Assembly: GCA_964521075.1 (NCBI GenBank) | Contig: CAZFPI010000003.1 | Span: 1-64,000, forward strand | Reading direction: 5' to 3' | DNA: 64,000 nucleotides | Source of the DNA: Sterolibacterium sp964521075 | GTDB taxonomy: Bacteria > Pseudomonadota > Gammaproteobacteria > Burkholderiales > Rhodocyclaceae | Shown: in pieces, positions 33,005 to 42,776 of the stretch | Layout: the number at the start of each line of letters is the position of its first letter | Position numbering within the stretch: position 1 is the stretch's first letter | The notes under the pieces: generated by a model | Seen by the model: only the letters and a program-made list of their open reading frames with translations | What the model was told of the DNA's origin: nothing | Database searches by the model: none | Made by a program: the position numbers and the translations under genes

Positions 33005-33850
33005 TCAGGGCAGCATTTCTTCCAGGCCACCGCGAAGTTCAGCCAGCGGTGGTAACTGCCCAAACAGGGTGTCTGGTGTCAGTCCGAGCAGATTCAGCAC
33101 GGTGGTCGGCGGGTTGGCGCGAACTGCCCCGAATCTGTCGTTATCGCTGCCATCGAAATCACGCTCGCTGGCGCGGGCTAGCCGGGTGGCCAGTTGCAAG
33201 ATCGCTCCGTGGCGATTGAAGGACTGGGGGTCGAATTTGCGTGACGATGCGCGCAGGGCGGTAATCAGGGGTTCAGGGAATTTCCAGCGAGCCAGGAGCT
33301 CGGCACTGACATCGAGATGATGAAAACCAAAAACATCTTTTTCGGTCTGCAAGCGGGTGTCGGCGTAGAAGTTGACGATCTTGCCCAATGTGCCCGTTTC
33401 TTCGGGCATCCCCAGGTGCATCATCAGTTCGCCAATGGCATGCACCACGCCCAGCGTAAATGCCATTTCCTCCTCTTCGCCGCATTGTCTGGCCAGCCAT
33501 TGACAGAGGACGGCACTCGTCAGGCTGTAACGCCAGAATTGCCGCAGGTCGAGTCCCTGGGTGGATTTGAAACGGCTGACCAGGCTGCAGGTGATGACCA
33601 GGGTGCGTACCGTCACGAAGCCCAGCATGGTGACAGCGGCTTCAACACTGCTGATCTTGCGCGAAGCGCGGTAGTAGGCCGAATTGGCCAGGCGCAGCAG
33701 GTTGGCGCTGAGTACGGGATCAAGCGCGATACGCTCCGCGAGTTCTTCGGTGGTCAGCGCGTCGTCGGAAAAACTGTCGATGAGTTGCTGCACGACCTTG
33801 GGGGCCGTGGGCAACAGGTTTTCCTGATTGAACAAAGAGGCGATTTTCAT
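33005..33850 (-). CDS. HDOD domain protein
   Basis: A 281-residue protein made of an HDOD domain, a metal-free relative of HD phosphohydrolases found in signalling proteins. The family start LPTAPKVVQQLIDSFSD, then LDPVLSANLLRLANSAYYRASRKISSVEAAVTMLG, is clear near residues 13-75. The HD dyad region (VVHAIGELMMHLG) lacks the catalytic pair, as usual in HDOD. Function unknown; relatives take part in signalling and c-di-GMP networks. It precedes dnaE on the minus strand and is divergent from the ParA-like gene. Confidence 0.88.
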   Translation of the reverse strand: MKIASLFNQENLLPTAPKVVQQLIDSFSDDALTTEELAERIALDPVLSANLLRLANSAYYRASRKISSVEAAVTMLGFVTVRTLVITCSLVSRFKSTQGLDLRQFWRYSLTSAVLCQWLARQCGEEEEMAFTLGVVHAIGELMMHLGMPEETGTLGKIVNFYADTRLQTEKDVFGFHHLDVSAELLARWKFPEPLITALRASSRKFDPQSFNRHGAILQLATRLARASERDFDGSDNDRFGAVRANPPTTVLNLLGLTPDTLFGQLPPLAELRGGLEEMLP

Positions 33851-34078
33851 GGGGTGTCCGCCGTTTCATGGCATGGGGAAAGGGCTGGTTGACCTGGATT
33901 TTCCCATGTCTGCCGCCGTATTGAAACGCATGGAACGCAATTTCGTACAAAAATCCGCAACAAAATCCCGTGCGTGTCGTGAAACTTTCGCCACGGAATT
34001 ATCCGTGTGCCGTTTGAGTATGCATCCCCCGTGGCTGTGGCAAAATGTCCCGGTTAACTTTATTTGAGCGGGGGCAGC

Positions 34079-34903
34079 ATGCGTCGTGTCGTTTTCAACC
34101 AGAAGGGCGGGGTCGGCAAGAGTACGATCACCTGCAATCTCGCGGCAGTCGGGGCTGCCCAGGGGCTGAAAACCCTGGTGATCGATCTTGACCCGCAGGC
34201 CAATTCGACACGCTATCTGCTGGGAGACAAGGCGGACGAGCTGGAAGTCAGTGCCACCGAGTTTTTCGACCAGATGTTGAGCCTCAAGCTGCGTCCGCGC
34301 ACGACCGAAGAATTCATCGTGCCCACCCCTTTTGAAAATCTGTCCGTCCTGCCTTCCCATGCCTCGCTGGAGGAGCTTCAGGCCAAGCTGGAATCGCGTT
34401 ACAAGATTTACAAGTTACGCGAAGCTCTCGATGCGCTTGAAGGGTATGACCAGATATGGATCGACACACCGCCCGCGTTGCATTTTTATACCCGCTCGGC
34501 ACTGATCGCTTCCGATGCCTGTCTGATTCCCTTCGATTGCGATGAGTTCGCACGTCGCGCCTTGTACTCGCTGCTCGACAATGTGGCTGAAATCCGGGCT
34601 GACCACAACAGCCAGTTGCAGGTGGAAGGCATCATCATCAATCAGTTCCAGGCGCGCGCCAGTCTGCCGCAGCAATTGGTCGATGAGCTTCGCAACGAAG
34701 GTTTGCCCGTGCTTTCGACGATGCTGTCGTCCTCGGTCAAGATCAAGGAATCGCATCAGCAATCGAAGCCGATGATCCATCTGGACGCGCGCCACAAGCT
34801 GGCGCAGGAGTTTTCCGAACTGTTCGATGAACTCGAGGCAGACCGGAAGTCCGCTGGCAAGGCGGGAAAGAATCCGAAATCAGCCGCGCGCCAGCGGGGC
34901 TGA
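34079..34903 (+). CDS. ParA-family ATPase, first copy
   Basis: A 274-residue ParA/MinD-type ATPase with a deviant Walker A, NQKGGVGKST (residues 6-15), DLDPQANST near 42 and IDTPPAL near 130. The C-terminal 20 residues are a basic, Lys/Ala-rich tail (KSAGKAGKNPKSAARQRG) that could bind DNA nonspecifically, as ParA proteins do. No ParB gene or parS-like repeat is nearby, so chromosome partition is unlikely; orphan ParA proteins position other cargo. Its promoter region is the 230-bp gap shared with the divergent HDOD gene. Confidence 0.88.
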   Translation: MRRVVFNQKGGVGKSTITCNLAAVGAAQGLKTLVIDLDPQANSTRYLLGDKADELEVSATEFFDQMLSLKLRPRTTEEFIVPTPFENLSVLPSHASLEELQAKLESRYKIYKLREALDALEGYDQIWIDTPPALHFYTRSALIASDACLIPFDCDEFARRALYSLLDNVAEIRADHNSQLQVEGIIINQFQARASLPQQLVDELRNEGLPVLSTMLSSSVKIKESHQQSKPMIHLDARHKLAQEFSELFDELEADRKSAGKAGKNPKSAARQRG

Positions 34904-34927
34904 GTCGTCAGGGAATCTCTTGATTCC

Positions 34928-35884
34928 TCAGCCTTTCAGGATTTTTCGCATTACCCGGAGGACGATGGGCGAGAGGGGTGACATGAGCCAGCGCAGCGCG
35001 CCCAGGCGTTGCCGCATGTCAGTCTGATAATCGGAGAACCGGTGGTTCTGGAATTTCAGGATGTCCTGGGATTCCGTCGTGTCCATCCAGGACGTGTAGA
35101 AACGCTCCTTGCCGAACATGTCGCGGGGGAGCTCGACGCCCATGGCGTTGAGGGCCGTGCTGAGGAACTGGTGCTGGGTGACGCGGCAATCGCCGCCGCC
35201 GCCCAGTAGCAGGATGCGGCCGATGGCGCGGGGGTTGTCGATGCTGTTGGCGACGGCGGTGGCGACATCGCAAGGATGGACGTATTCCAGCGGGTTATCC
35301 GGGCGGACGTTGAAAAGCTGGCGCAGCGTGACCAGATCGGCTCCCAGTGTGCGCGAGTCGACGGAGACGCCGACGCGCAGAACACACCATGGAATGCTGC
35401 TTGCGGCCAGGCGTTGCTCGATTTCGACTTTGTGTCGCGTGTAGTTGTCCGTAGGCGATACCGGGTCTTCCGGTCGCATCGGGCGCGTCATGGGCTCGGG
35501 GTAGCCGAAGACGGTGACGGAGGAGGGATAGACCAGCAGGGGTTTTTCGGCACTGGCTTCGATGGCGTCGATGAGCCGGAATGTCGCCTTGACATTGACG
35601 TCATGCGCCAGTGTTGCAGCGGTTTCGGTCAGGGGTGGCAGGATGGCTCCCAGGTGCACGACGGCGCAAAGGCCGGGGAGCAGGGGCTTGAAATCGGTCT
35701 TGCGTAAATCCCCCCAGAGTGCTTCGTCGTAGGTGGCGGTAAGTTTTCCGGCGGCCTTGCGATTGACCGGGTTGTCAAGATCCATGGCCACGACACGGTA
35801 GCCGCGTTGCTTGAGTTCAGCGAGTACCATCTGGCCCAGGCGGCCAAATGCACCGGTGACAAGGACGAATTTGCGTGTGGTCAT
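34928..35884 (-). CDS. NAD-dependent epimerase/dehydratase family protein
   Basis: A 318-residue extended short-chain dehydrogenase. It begins with the nucleotide-binding TGAFGRLGQMVL (residues about 10-21), has DLDNPVNRKAA for the adenosine side, and the catalytic Tyr/Lys in YTRHKVEIE near 150. Substrate unknown. It lies between a ParA-like gene, which it converges on, and uvrD upstream on the same strand (15-bp gap). A short imperfect stem (34912-34927) sits between the convergent stops. Confidence 0.86.
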   Translation of the reverse strand: MTTRKFVLVTGAFGRLGQMVLAELKQRGYRVVAMDLDNPVNRKAAGKLTATYDEALWGDLRKTDFKPLLPGLCAVVHLGAILPPLTETAATLAHDVNVKATFRLIDAIEASAEKPLLVYPSSVTVFGYPEPMTRPMRPEDPVSPTDNYTRHKVEIEQRLAASSIPWCVLRVGVSVDSRTLGADLVTLRQLFNVRPDNPLEYVHPCDVATAVANSIDNPRAIGRILLLGGGGDCRVTQHQFLSTALNAMGVELPRDMFGKERFYTSWMDTTESQDILKFQNHRFSDYQTDMRQRLGALRWLMSPLSPIVLRVMRKILKG

Positions 35885-35899
35885 GGGAATTCCTGTCGA

Positions 35900-38101
35900 T
35901 CAGAGGGGGGTGAGCTTTGCAATGGCGAGTGCCAGCCATTTTCTGCCGGCATGCTTGAAATTGACTTCGATGCGGGCGTCCGCACCCGAGCCTTCGTGAT
36001 GAAGGATGACGCCGGGCCCGAACTTGTCGTGCATGACGCTTTGACCGACGGAGAAGCCGGAGTCGTCACGCACGACGGGCCGGGTGGAGGCCAGGGCCGG
36101 TGTAGATGATGTGGGTGAAGTGGAGGAATACGCCGGACGCGCTTTGGGCGTCAGCCACTTGAGCAGCGGGGCCGGGATTTCGTCGAGGAAGCGGGAGACG
36201 ATGTTGTAACGCGTCTGGCCATGCAGCATGCGTGTCTGGGCAAAGGACAGATAGAGCCGTTGCCGGGCGCGGGTGACGGCAACATACATCAGGCGGCGTT
36301 CTTCCTCGATGCCTTTGGCCTCGGACAGGGCATTTTCGTGCGGGAACAGGCCTTCTTCCAGTCCGCTGAGGAAGACGATGTTGAATTCCAGCCCCTTGGC
36401 CGAATGCACGGTCATCAGCTGCACGGCATCGTCGCTGTCGCCTGCCTGATGCTCGCCGGCTTCGAGTGCGGCGTGGGCGAGGAAAGCGGCGAGTTCGTCG
36501 CCGTACGAGGTGTCATCTCCAGTTTCGGGGCGTTCTTCCACGACAAAGCTGGCAGCAGCACTGATGAGCTCGTCGAGGTTGGCCAGTCGTTCTTCGCCCT
36601 CGCGTTCGTTGCGGTAGTGCTCGCGCAAGCCGGAGAGTTCAAGGACATGATCGACGATTTCTGTCAGTGGCAGACCTGATGAGCCTTCGCGCATGTGCGT
36701 GAGCAGCCGGGCAAAGGCGGAGAGCGAGGCTTGTGATTTTCCGCTCAGGTGGGGGATGGCGGCATGGAGGCTGGATCCGTGCTGTTTTGCGGTATCGGTC
36801 AGCTGTTCCTGGGAGCGCGCGCCGATGCCCCGGGTCGGGAAATTGACCACGCGGGCAAATGCGGTGTCATCGTCCGGGTTGGCCAGGAGCCGAAGATAGG
36901 CCAGGGCATGCTTGATTTCCTGACGCTCGAAGAAGCGCAGGCCACCATAGACGCGATAGGCCAGCCCGGCGGAAAACAGGGCATGTTCGAGTACGCGCGA
37001 CTGGGCGTTGGAACGGTAGAGCAGGGCGATTTCACTGCGCGCATGGCCGTCGCGGGCAAGTCCCTTGATTTCTTCGATGATCCAGCGTGCTTCGTCAAGA
37101 TCGCTGTAAGCTTCGAAAACCCGCAAGGGCTCGCCACTGCCTGCTTCTGTCCAGAGATTTTTACCCAGACGTGCGGCATTGTTGCGGATGATGGCATTGG
37201 CCGCATCGAGAATGTTGCCCTGGGACCGATAGTTCTGTTCCAGGCGAATGACTTTTTTCACACCAAATTCGCGTTCGAAATCGCGCATATTGCCGACTTC
37301 TGCTCCACGGAAGGCGTAGATGGACTGGTCGTCGTCTCCCACGGCAAACAAGGATGCCCCGGAACCATTGTCTGCCAGCAGTTTCAGCCAGCGGTATTGC
37401 AGGCGGTTCGTGTCCTGAAATTCGTCGACGAGGATGTGGCGGAAACGTTGCTGGTAGTGCCGACGTACCGGTTCATTGCGTTCCAGGAGTTCAAAGGTAC
37501 GCAGCAGGAGTTCGGCAAAATCGACCACACCTTCGCGCTGGCATTGCTGTTCGTAGGCGCGGTAGATCTCGACACGTTTTTTCGTGAAGTCGTCCCAGGC
37601 TTCGACGGCATCGGCGCGTTCTCCCTGCTCCTTGCGTGCATTGATGAAGTGCTGCAGCTCGCGCGGGGGGAATTTTTCGTCGTCGACATTGAGTGCCCGG
37701 ATCAGCCGCTTGATGGCCGAAAGCTGGTCGGACTGGTCGAGAATCTGGAAGAGCTGGGGCAGGGCGGCTTCGCGGTGGTGGGCACGCAACAGACGGTTGC
37801 ACAGACCATGGAATGTGCCAATCCACATGCTGCGTGTGTTGACGGGCAGCATCGCGGAAAGCCGGGTCTGCATTTCCCTGGCTGCCTTGTTCGTGAAGGT
37901 CACGGCAAGGATGTTGTGCGGACCAGAGAGCCCTTGGGAGAGCAGCCAGGCAATGCGGGTTGTCAGCACACGCGTCTTGCCGCTACCTGCACCGGCAAGG
38001 ATCAGGGCGTGCTGCGGGGATAGAGTGACGGCATCGAGTTGCTCGGTATTGAGGCCAGCCAGAAGATGGGCGTGCGGGAGGGGTTGGGGCATCATGGACA
38101 T
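35900..38101 (-). CDS. uvrD: DNA helicase II (UvrD/Rep family)
   Basis: A 733-residue superfamily 1A 3'-5' helicase for nucleotide excision and mismatch repair. Helicase motif I is LAGAGSGKTRVLTTRI near residue 35, then VTFTNKAAREM, DEFQDTNRLQYRWL, GDDDQSIYAFRGA, LEQNYRSQGNI, and VTRARQRLYLSFA. The C-terminal tail FSVGQSVMHDKFGPGVI is the UvrD/PcrA Tudor-like region. Length is normal. It is on the minus strand, followed by the epimerase gene, and divergent from the methyltransferase gene. Confidence 0.95.
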   Translation of the reverse strand: MSMMPQPLPHAHLLAGLNTEQLDAVTLSPQHALILAGAGSGKTRVLTTRIAWLLSQGLSGPHNILAVTFTNKAAREMQTRLSAMLPVNTRSMWIGTFHGLCNRLLRAHHREAALPQLFQILDQSDQLSAIKRLIRALNVDDEKFPPRELQHFINARKEQGERADAVEAWDDFTKKRVEIYRAYEQQCQREGVVDFAELLLRTFELLERNEPVRRHYQQRFRHILVDEFQDTNRLQYRWLKLLADNGSGASLFAVGDDDQSIYAFRGAEVGNMRDFEREFGVKKVIRLEQNYRSQGNILDAANAIIRNNAARLGKNLWTEAGSGEPLRVFEAYSDLDEARWIIEEIKGLARDGHARSEIALLYRSNAQSRVLEHALFSAGLAYRVYGGLRFFERQEIKHALAYLRLLANPDDDTAFARVVNFPTRGIGARSQEQLTDTAKQHGSSLHAAIPHLSGKSQASLSAFARLLTHMREGSSGLPLTEIVDHVLELSGLREHYRNEREGEERLANLDELISAAASFVVEERPETGDDTSYGDELAAFLAHAALEAGEHQAGDSDDAVQLMTVHSAKGLEFNIVFLSGLEEGLFPHENALSEAKGIEEERRLMYVAVTRARQRLYLSFAQTRMLHGQTRYNIVSRFLDEIPAPLLKWLTPKARPAYSSTSPTSSTPALASTRPVVRDDSGFSVGQSVMHDKFGPGVILHHEGSGADARIEVNFKHAGRKWLALAIAKLTPL

Positions 38102-38154
38102 AGGTGGCGATTATAGCGGTCGGGCCATGCGGCATCGTCGGCTATCATGGCGCG

Positions 38155-38952
38155 ATGGACTCAACGGATCATCCTGCTTTCTCCCGGCCGTCGTTACCCT
38201 TGCGTCAGACACTGTTTGCCCAGTTGTTCGGCGCGGTGCTGGTCGGGCTCGTACCCCTGTTTGCTCCGGGCGTTTTTCCATCGCTTCTTTTCGCCGCCCT
38301 GGCGCAAGGCATTTGTGCCGCGCTCATCAGCCACTTTCTGGGCGGGCCGCGCTGGTGGCTGCCTGTTCATGCGGGGTTTTTACCGCTTGCCGTCTGGCTG
38401 GTGAGCCTGGGCATCGCCCCCGGCTGGTATCTGGCAGGCTTCGTGCTGTTGATGCTGGTCTACTGGCGCACCGACCGTAGCCGGGTTCCGTTGTATCTAT
38501 CGAACCGGCCGACAGCGCAGGCCGTGTTGCAATTGTTGCCGGCCGGGCCGTGTCGCGTCATCGACCTGGGATGTGGACATGCCGGTCTTTTGCGCCATCT
38601 GGCGCGGGCGCGCCCTGATAGCCAGTTTTCCGGTATCGAACATGCGCCGCTGCCGTGGCTTTGGGCAAGGCTGGCCAGCGCGGATCTGGGCAACCTGAAG
38701 ATACGTTATGGCAACTTCTGGGATGAGTCTCTTGCCGGTTACGACTTCGTTTATGTCTTTTTGTCTCCCGTGCCGATGCCCCGTCTTTTCCTGCAGGCAC
38801 AGCAGCAGATGCCTCCGGAGGCACTGCTCGTGAGTAATAGTTTTCCTGTGCCCGGTGTGCAGGCGGATCGGAGGGTGAGCCTTGCGGATCGTCGAAAGAC
38901 GCAGCTTTATTGTTATCGCCCCGGCCGGCTTTGTCCGTCTGCGAAAAAATAA
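38155..38952 (+). CDS. Membrane-anchored class I SAM methyltransferase
   Basis: A 265-residue protein with an N-terminal membrane part of about three spans (residues 20-100) and a C-terminal class I methyltransferase domain (VIDLGCGHAGLLRHL near 128, motif I, then SGIEHAPLPWLWARLAS). The substrate is unknown. I chose the ATG at 38155; the frame to 38104 has no ribosome site. It is divergent from uvrD and followed after about 100 bp by a second ParA-like gene. The membrane and methyltransferase layout is unusual but typical of a betaproteobacterial family of unknown role. Confidence 0.78.
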   Translation: MDSTDHPAFSRPSLPLRQTLFAQLFGAVLVGLVPLFAPGVFPSLLFAALAQGICAALISHFLGGPRWWLPVHAGFLPLAVWLVSLGIAPGWYLAGFVLLMLVYWRTDRSRVPLYLSNRPTAQAVLQLLPAGPCRVIDLGCGHAGLLRHLARARPDSQFSGIEHAPLPWLWARLASADLGNLKIRYGNFWDESLAGYDFVYVFLSPVPMPRLFLQAQQQMPPEALLVSNSFPVPGVQADRRVSLADRRKTQLYCYRPGRLCPSAKK

Positions 38953-39050
38953 ACCGGCGAATTCCATCCATTTCACCGCATCGACTCCTTGCGGTATCGC
39001 CAATAATGTCCCCCGTTCAAGGACAGGCAATATCTATCCGGAGAGGTTTC

Positions 39051-39764
39051 ATGGCGGACATCATCTGCGTCATCGGTAACAAGGGCGGTACGGGCAAAAC
39101 CACGCTTTCACACATGCTTTGTCAGGGTCTGGGCTTGATGGGGCAGCGTTCCGTTTGTGTGCTGACAGATACGGAGCGTGAGCCGCTCGACCCGACCAAT
39201 CGCCGTTACCTGACAGCCGATGCCCGTTCGCGCGAGGCTTTATCCCAGGTTGTCGACAAGATCCGCTCGCTCAATGCCTGGCTGGGTGTCATCGACGGGG
39301 GGGGCAACCGCACGGAAATGGACAAGCGGCTTTATTCCATGGCGGATCTGGTGCTTTTGCCTTTCAGGGATTCGCACGAAGATATCCGCACGGTAACGCG
39401 GGATCTCGAACTATTCCCCTGTGCTTATGCCGTACCGATGCAATGGCCGACCAATGCCTGGCAGCGCGAGGCTGCGGAACGCTCCGTAAGCGAACATCTC
39501 GGTGCGTACCAGGATCGCATCCTTGATCCGGTGTTTGCCCTTTCCGCCAGCAAGCTGCTGCTTCACAAACACCTGGCCACGCCCTTGCCGGCCCCGCTGG
39601 CTAATGCCTGTCGTAGTGTGGCGAACCAGGTCGTTGATTTGCTGCAATTGCCCTTGAGTCATCAACCCGTCGCGCCGACGCGGCGCAATGGGGCCGGTAT
39701 CTCTGTATCGCAGCCATTGTCGCGAACCATGCCGGAGTCGCGTTTCTGTCACGCCGGTCTTTGA
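39051..39764 (+). CDS. ParA-family ATPase, second copy, orphan
   Basis: A 237-residue P-loop ATPase. Walker A is GNKGGTGKTT (residues 8-17) and GVIDGGGN near 83 stands where the family has an Asp-containing Walker A-prime region. Unlike the copy at 34079 it has a Pro/Arg-rich C-terminal tail with no obvious DNA-binding motif. No ParB gene is nearby. The ATG at 39051 has a GGAGAGG site; the frame to 38910 overlaps the methyltransferase. Its stop overlaps the longest possible kinase frame by 77 bases. Cargo cannot be inferred; the kinase downstream may be a partner. Confidence 0.8.
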   Translation: MADIICVIGNKGGTGKTTLSHMLCQGLGLMGQRSVCVLTDTEREPLDPTNRRYLTADARSREALSQVVDKIRSLNAWLGVIDGGGNRTEMDKRLYSMADLVLLPFRDSHEDIRTVTRDLELFPCAYAVPMQWPTNAWQREAAERSVSEHLGAYQDRILDPVFALSASKLLLHKHLATPLPAPLANACRSVANQVVDLLQLPLSHQPVAPTRRNGAGISVSQPLSRTMPESRFCHAGL

Positions 39765-39873
39765 GCCCTTTGCTCTTCGTGGGCTTGTCCGGCTGCGGCT
39801 TTTTCCGGAGACTTGCTCATCCAGCCAGCATGCCGGACAATCCGTTCATTCAGATCTGGAAACGGAATCGCTC

Positions 39874-41954
39874 TTGAAACTCCCTGATATCAAATGGCGC
39901 GTGCTGTTCGTGGCTTTGATGCCGGCTTTGCTCGTCTGCACGGCCTTGTCGCTCTATTTCATCGCCTTGCGGTATCAGGAGGTCGAAATTTCCCTGAACG
40001 CACGCGGAGCTTCTCTGGCCCGGCAGCTTGCGTCGGCTGCGGAATATGGGGCTTTCTCCGGAAACCGCACGGAGCTTTTGCGGCTGGCTGAAACGGCGGC
40101 TCGGGAACAGGATGTCGTCGCCATCAGGTTCTACGGACGCAATGGCGAGGCACTTGCCCGTGTCGACTCCCCTGCGGTCAGCGGCCACAAGGCTGGGGTG
40201 GCCGGGGTGGCCGGGGCGGCCGGAGAACCCACGCTGGTATTTCGTGACAATATCCTCCACAGCGTTTCTGCCTTTGATGACGCCTTCCAGGCCGGGGCGA
40301 TGTCGTCACGAGCCAGCGATTCCCTGGGTTCTGTCCTGATCGAGATGTCCCGCGCTCGTGCAGACCGCGAGAAAAGGGATATTCTGGGCGTCACCCTGAT
40401 ATTTTCCTTTGCTGCCCTGGCCATTGGCATCCTTTTTTCCCATCGGCTGGGGCGCGATGTGACAGAACCCATCCTGGCCTTGCAAAAGACAGTCTCCCGG
40501 ATACACCTGGGCGATTTGCAGGCGCGTGTGGAGCATCATCCTGCGGGAACCTTGCGTTCGCTGGAGGAAGGCGTCAATGAAATGGCCATTTCATTGCAGA
40601 CGAACCGCGATCACCTCGAGCGTTGCATCACGGAAGCAACTCAGGAATTACGTCTTCAAAAGGATGAGGCCGAGCGCACCAGCCTGGCAAAATCCCGGTT
40701 TCTGGCGGCGGCCAGTCACGATTTACGTCAACCGCTCCACGCCTTGATGTTGTTTACCGGCGAACTCGACCCGAAGGCCGGCGACCCCCCGCAACGACAT
40801 CTGATCGACCTGATCCGCAGTGCGGTGTCTGTACTCAATGAACAGTTGAACACTCTGCTCGATATTTCGCGCATCGATCTGGGTGATGCCCGCCTGTCGG
40901 TGGAACCCGTTGATCTGCAAACAGTCATTGAACGTGTCATTACCCTGCATGAGCCGGACGCCGCCGCCAAGGAGTTGTGCCTGCGTCATGTGCCGACGCG
41001 CTGGCGCGTCATGACGGATCCGAAGCTGCTGGAGCGCATGCTGGGCAATCTCTTGTCCAACGCCATTCGCTATACAGAATATGGCGGCATCCTGATTGGT
41101 GCGCGACGCCGGGGGGAGCGGATTTTTCTGGAGGTCTGGGATACCGGCATGGGAATCAGCCATGAACAGATCCCGCTGATTTTTCAGGAGTTTTATCAGG
41201 TCAGGAACCCGGAGCGTGACGCACAGAAGGGTTTGGGGCTGGGGCTGTCCATCGTTACCCGCCTATCGAACATGCTGAATCACCCGGTTCGTGTCCGCTC
41301 GAATCCAGGGCGAGGTTCGGTGTTCAGTATCGAACTGCCGCGCACGGAGGAAGTGCCCTCGGCTTCCTCGATGGAGGGAGGGGCTCCTCAGGGCGCACTC
41401 GCGTTACGCAACACCTTGTTCGATTTCGATGCTGACATCGTTTTGCTGGGCGGGGCGGCCGACGAGCAGGCATTGCTGGGCCACCTGCTCACCGGTTGGG
41501 GATGCCGCTCCCGCAGTGTTGATCATGTGGAGTCTTACGAAGAATCGCTGCGTCAGGGAGCCCCCGTGGCCGATGCCGTGATCTTTACGCAGGATAGATA
41601 CGACGTGGCAGCGCGTCTTGCGGGCAACAGCGGGCAGTCGGCCAGGCTTATCCTGCTGGCCGATGCTGATGATGTCGGCATCATTGACGCGCAGTTTCCG
41701 GGCGGGTGGCTGGCCCGGGTCAATCGCCCCATCCGTCCTGCCCGCTTGCGTGCCCTGCTTCAGCAGGTGTTGCTGGCAAGCGNNNNNNNNNNNNNNNNNN
41801 NNNNNNNNNNNNNNNNNNNNNNNNNNNNNNNNNNNNNNNNNNNNNNNNNNNNNNNNNNNNNNNNNNNNNNNNNNNNNNNNNNCCCATCCGTCCTGCCCGC
41901 TTGCGTGCCCTGCTTCAGCAGGTGTTGCTGGCAAGCGACGAGCAGGCTCCGTAG
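39874..41954 (+). CDS. Sensor histidine kinase with degenerate receiver, interrupted by an artefact gap
   Basis: A membrane kinase. With the false gap removed it has 641 residues from the TTG at 39874; an ATG at 39688 inside the ParA-like gene is an alternative. Order: membrane span at residues 6-28, a periplasmic region with an AGVAGVAG repeat, a second span and HAMP, a kinase domain with His282 in ASHDLRQPLHAL, SNAIRY, DTGMGIS and GLGLGLSIV, then a receiver-like domain. The latter lacks the DD acidic pocket, has Thr in place of the phosphorylated Asp, and Arg for the conserved Lys (RPIRP), so it cannot take a phosphate. The HDLRQPL kinase type pairs with LuxR-type regulators, one of which is encoded convergently. 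Confidence 0.85.
41728..41937. other. False assembly gap with duplicated 55-bp flanks
   Basis: Exactly 100 N occupy 41783-41882. The 55 bp before (41728-41782) and the 55 bp after (41883-41937) are identical. Two contigs that overlap by 55 bp were therefore joined with a gap of placeholder length. Removing 155 bases (one copy plus the N) restores a single open frame for the kinase, ending LLASDEQAP and TAG at 41954. Confidence 0.95.
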
Positions 41955-42001
41955 CTACATCGTCACCGCAATCCCGGGACCCCTGCCCCGGGCCGGTCAT
42001 C

Positions 42002-42652
42002 CTACAGCTTGATGGATCTATGCTCTTTGGCGAGCAGCAGAGCCTGGGATCGGTTGTTGACCTTCAGTGCTTTCAGGATGGCTGAGACATGCACCTTGAC
42101 CGTACCTTCGGTCAGCCCGAGCAGTTCGCTGATTTCCCGGTTGGTCTTGCCCTGGATGAGGGGTTCGAGCACACGCATCTGCGCGGCGGTCAGGTCATAT
42201 TCCTCCGCCAAAGAGCGGTTGCCACGTTTTTTGCGCGTGAGGCTGGCATCCTCGTTCAGTGAGGAAGGGATATAAATTTCTCCGGCCAATACTTGCTGCA
42301 AGGCGGATAGCAGCACTTCGCCCGGACTGGACTTGCTGACGAAACCGGAAGCCCCCGCCCGCATGGCACGATCCACGGTGCTGCGATCGTCGAGTGCGGA
42401 AATGATGACGATCGGCATATCCGGGTAACGTTTGCGTAACACTCCCAGGCAGCCCATGCCATTCAGGCCGGGCAGCATCAGGTCAAGCAGGCACAGATCA
42501 AATCTCTCGCAGCCTTCCCTTTCCAACAGGGCCAGGGCTTCTTCGGCATCGCGAACTCCTGTGCAGTCGACGTCGCCTTCCAGTTTTCGCAAGGTTTGCA
42601 GCAAGCCTTCGCGAACCAGTGCGTGATCTTCGACAACCAACACGTTTACCAT
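42002..42652 (-). CDS. LuxR/NarL-family response regulator
   Basis: A 216-residue regulator: receiver with phosphorylation site Asp57 (DLCLLDLMLPGLNGM), and a LuxR-type helix-turn-helix (LTAAQMRVLEPLIQGKTNREISELLGLTEGTVKVHVSAILKALKV). I chose the ATG at 42652; a start at 42667 adds five residues. It converges on the sensor kinase gene, 47 bp apart, and this HDLRQPL kinase type commonly pairs with such regulators. DNA target unknown. Confidence 0.92.
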   Translation of the reverse strand: MVNVLVVEDHALVREGLLQTLRKLEGDVDCTGVRDAEEALALLEREGCERFDLCLLDLMLPGLNGMGCLGVLRKRYPDMPIVIISALDDRSTVDRAMRAGASGFVSKSSPGEVLLSALQQVLAGEIYIPSSLNEDASLTRKKRGNRSLAEEYDLTAAQMRVLEPLIQGKTNREISELLGLTEGTVKVHVSAILKALKVNNRSQALLLAKEHRSIKL

Positions 42653-42776
42653 ACGACTGTTTCCCATCTGCTATCAAACTGCCCAATTCGCAGTGTGCGC
42701 CATGCTAACGCAAGCGCGCCAGAAAACAAACCCTGTTTTCCGCTTCTCTTTTCAGGTAAGGCCGTTGTTGGCCGCA

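Noticed and set aside
36749..38023. 424-codon open frame on the plus strand
   Set aside because: Antisense to uvrD, whose helicase motifs are complete; no family resemblance.
41783..41882. Frameshifted or disrupted kinase gene
   Set aside because: The break is explained by an assembly gap; removing the duplicate restores the frame.
41960..42000. Hairpin between the kinase and the LuxR-type regulator as a shared terminator
   Set aside because: A CCCGGG-type stem is present but no T-run follows in either direction.
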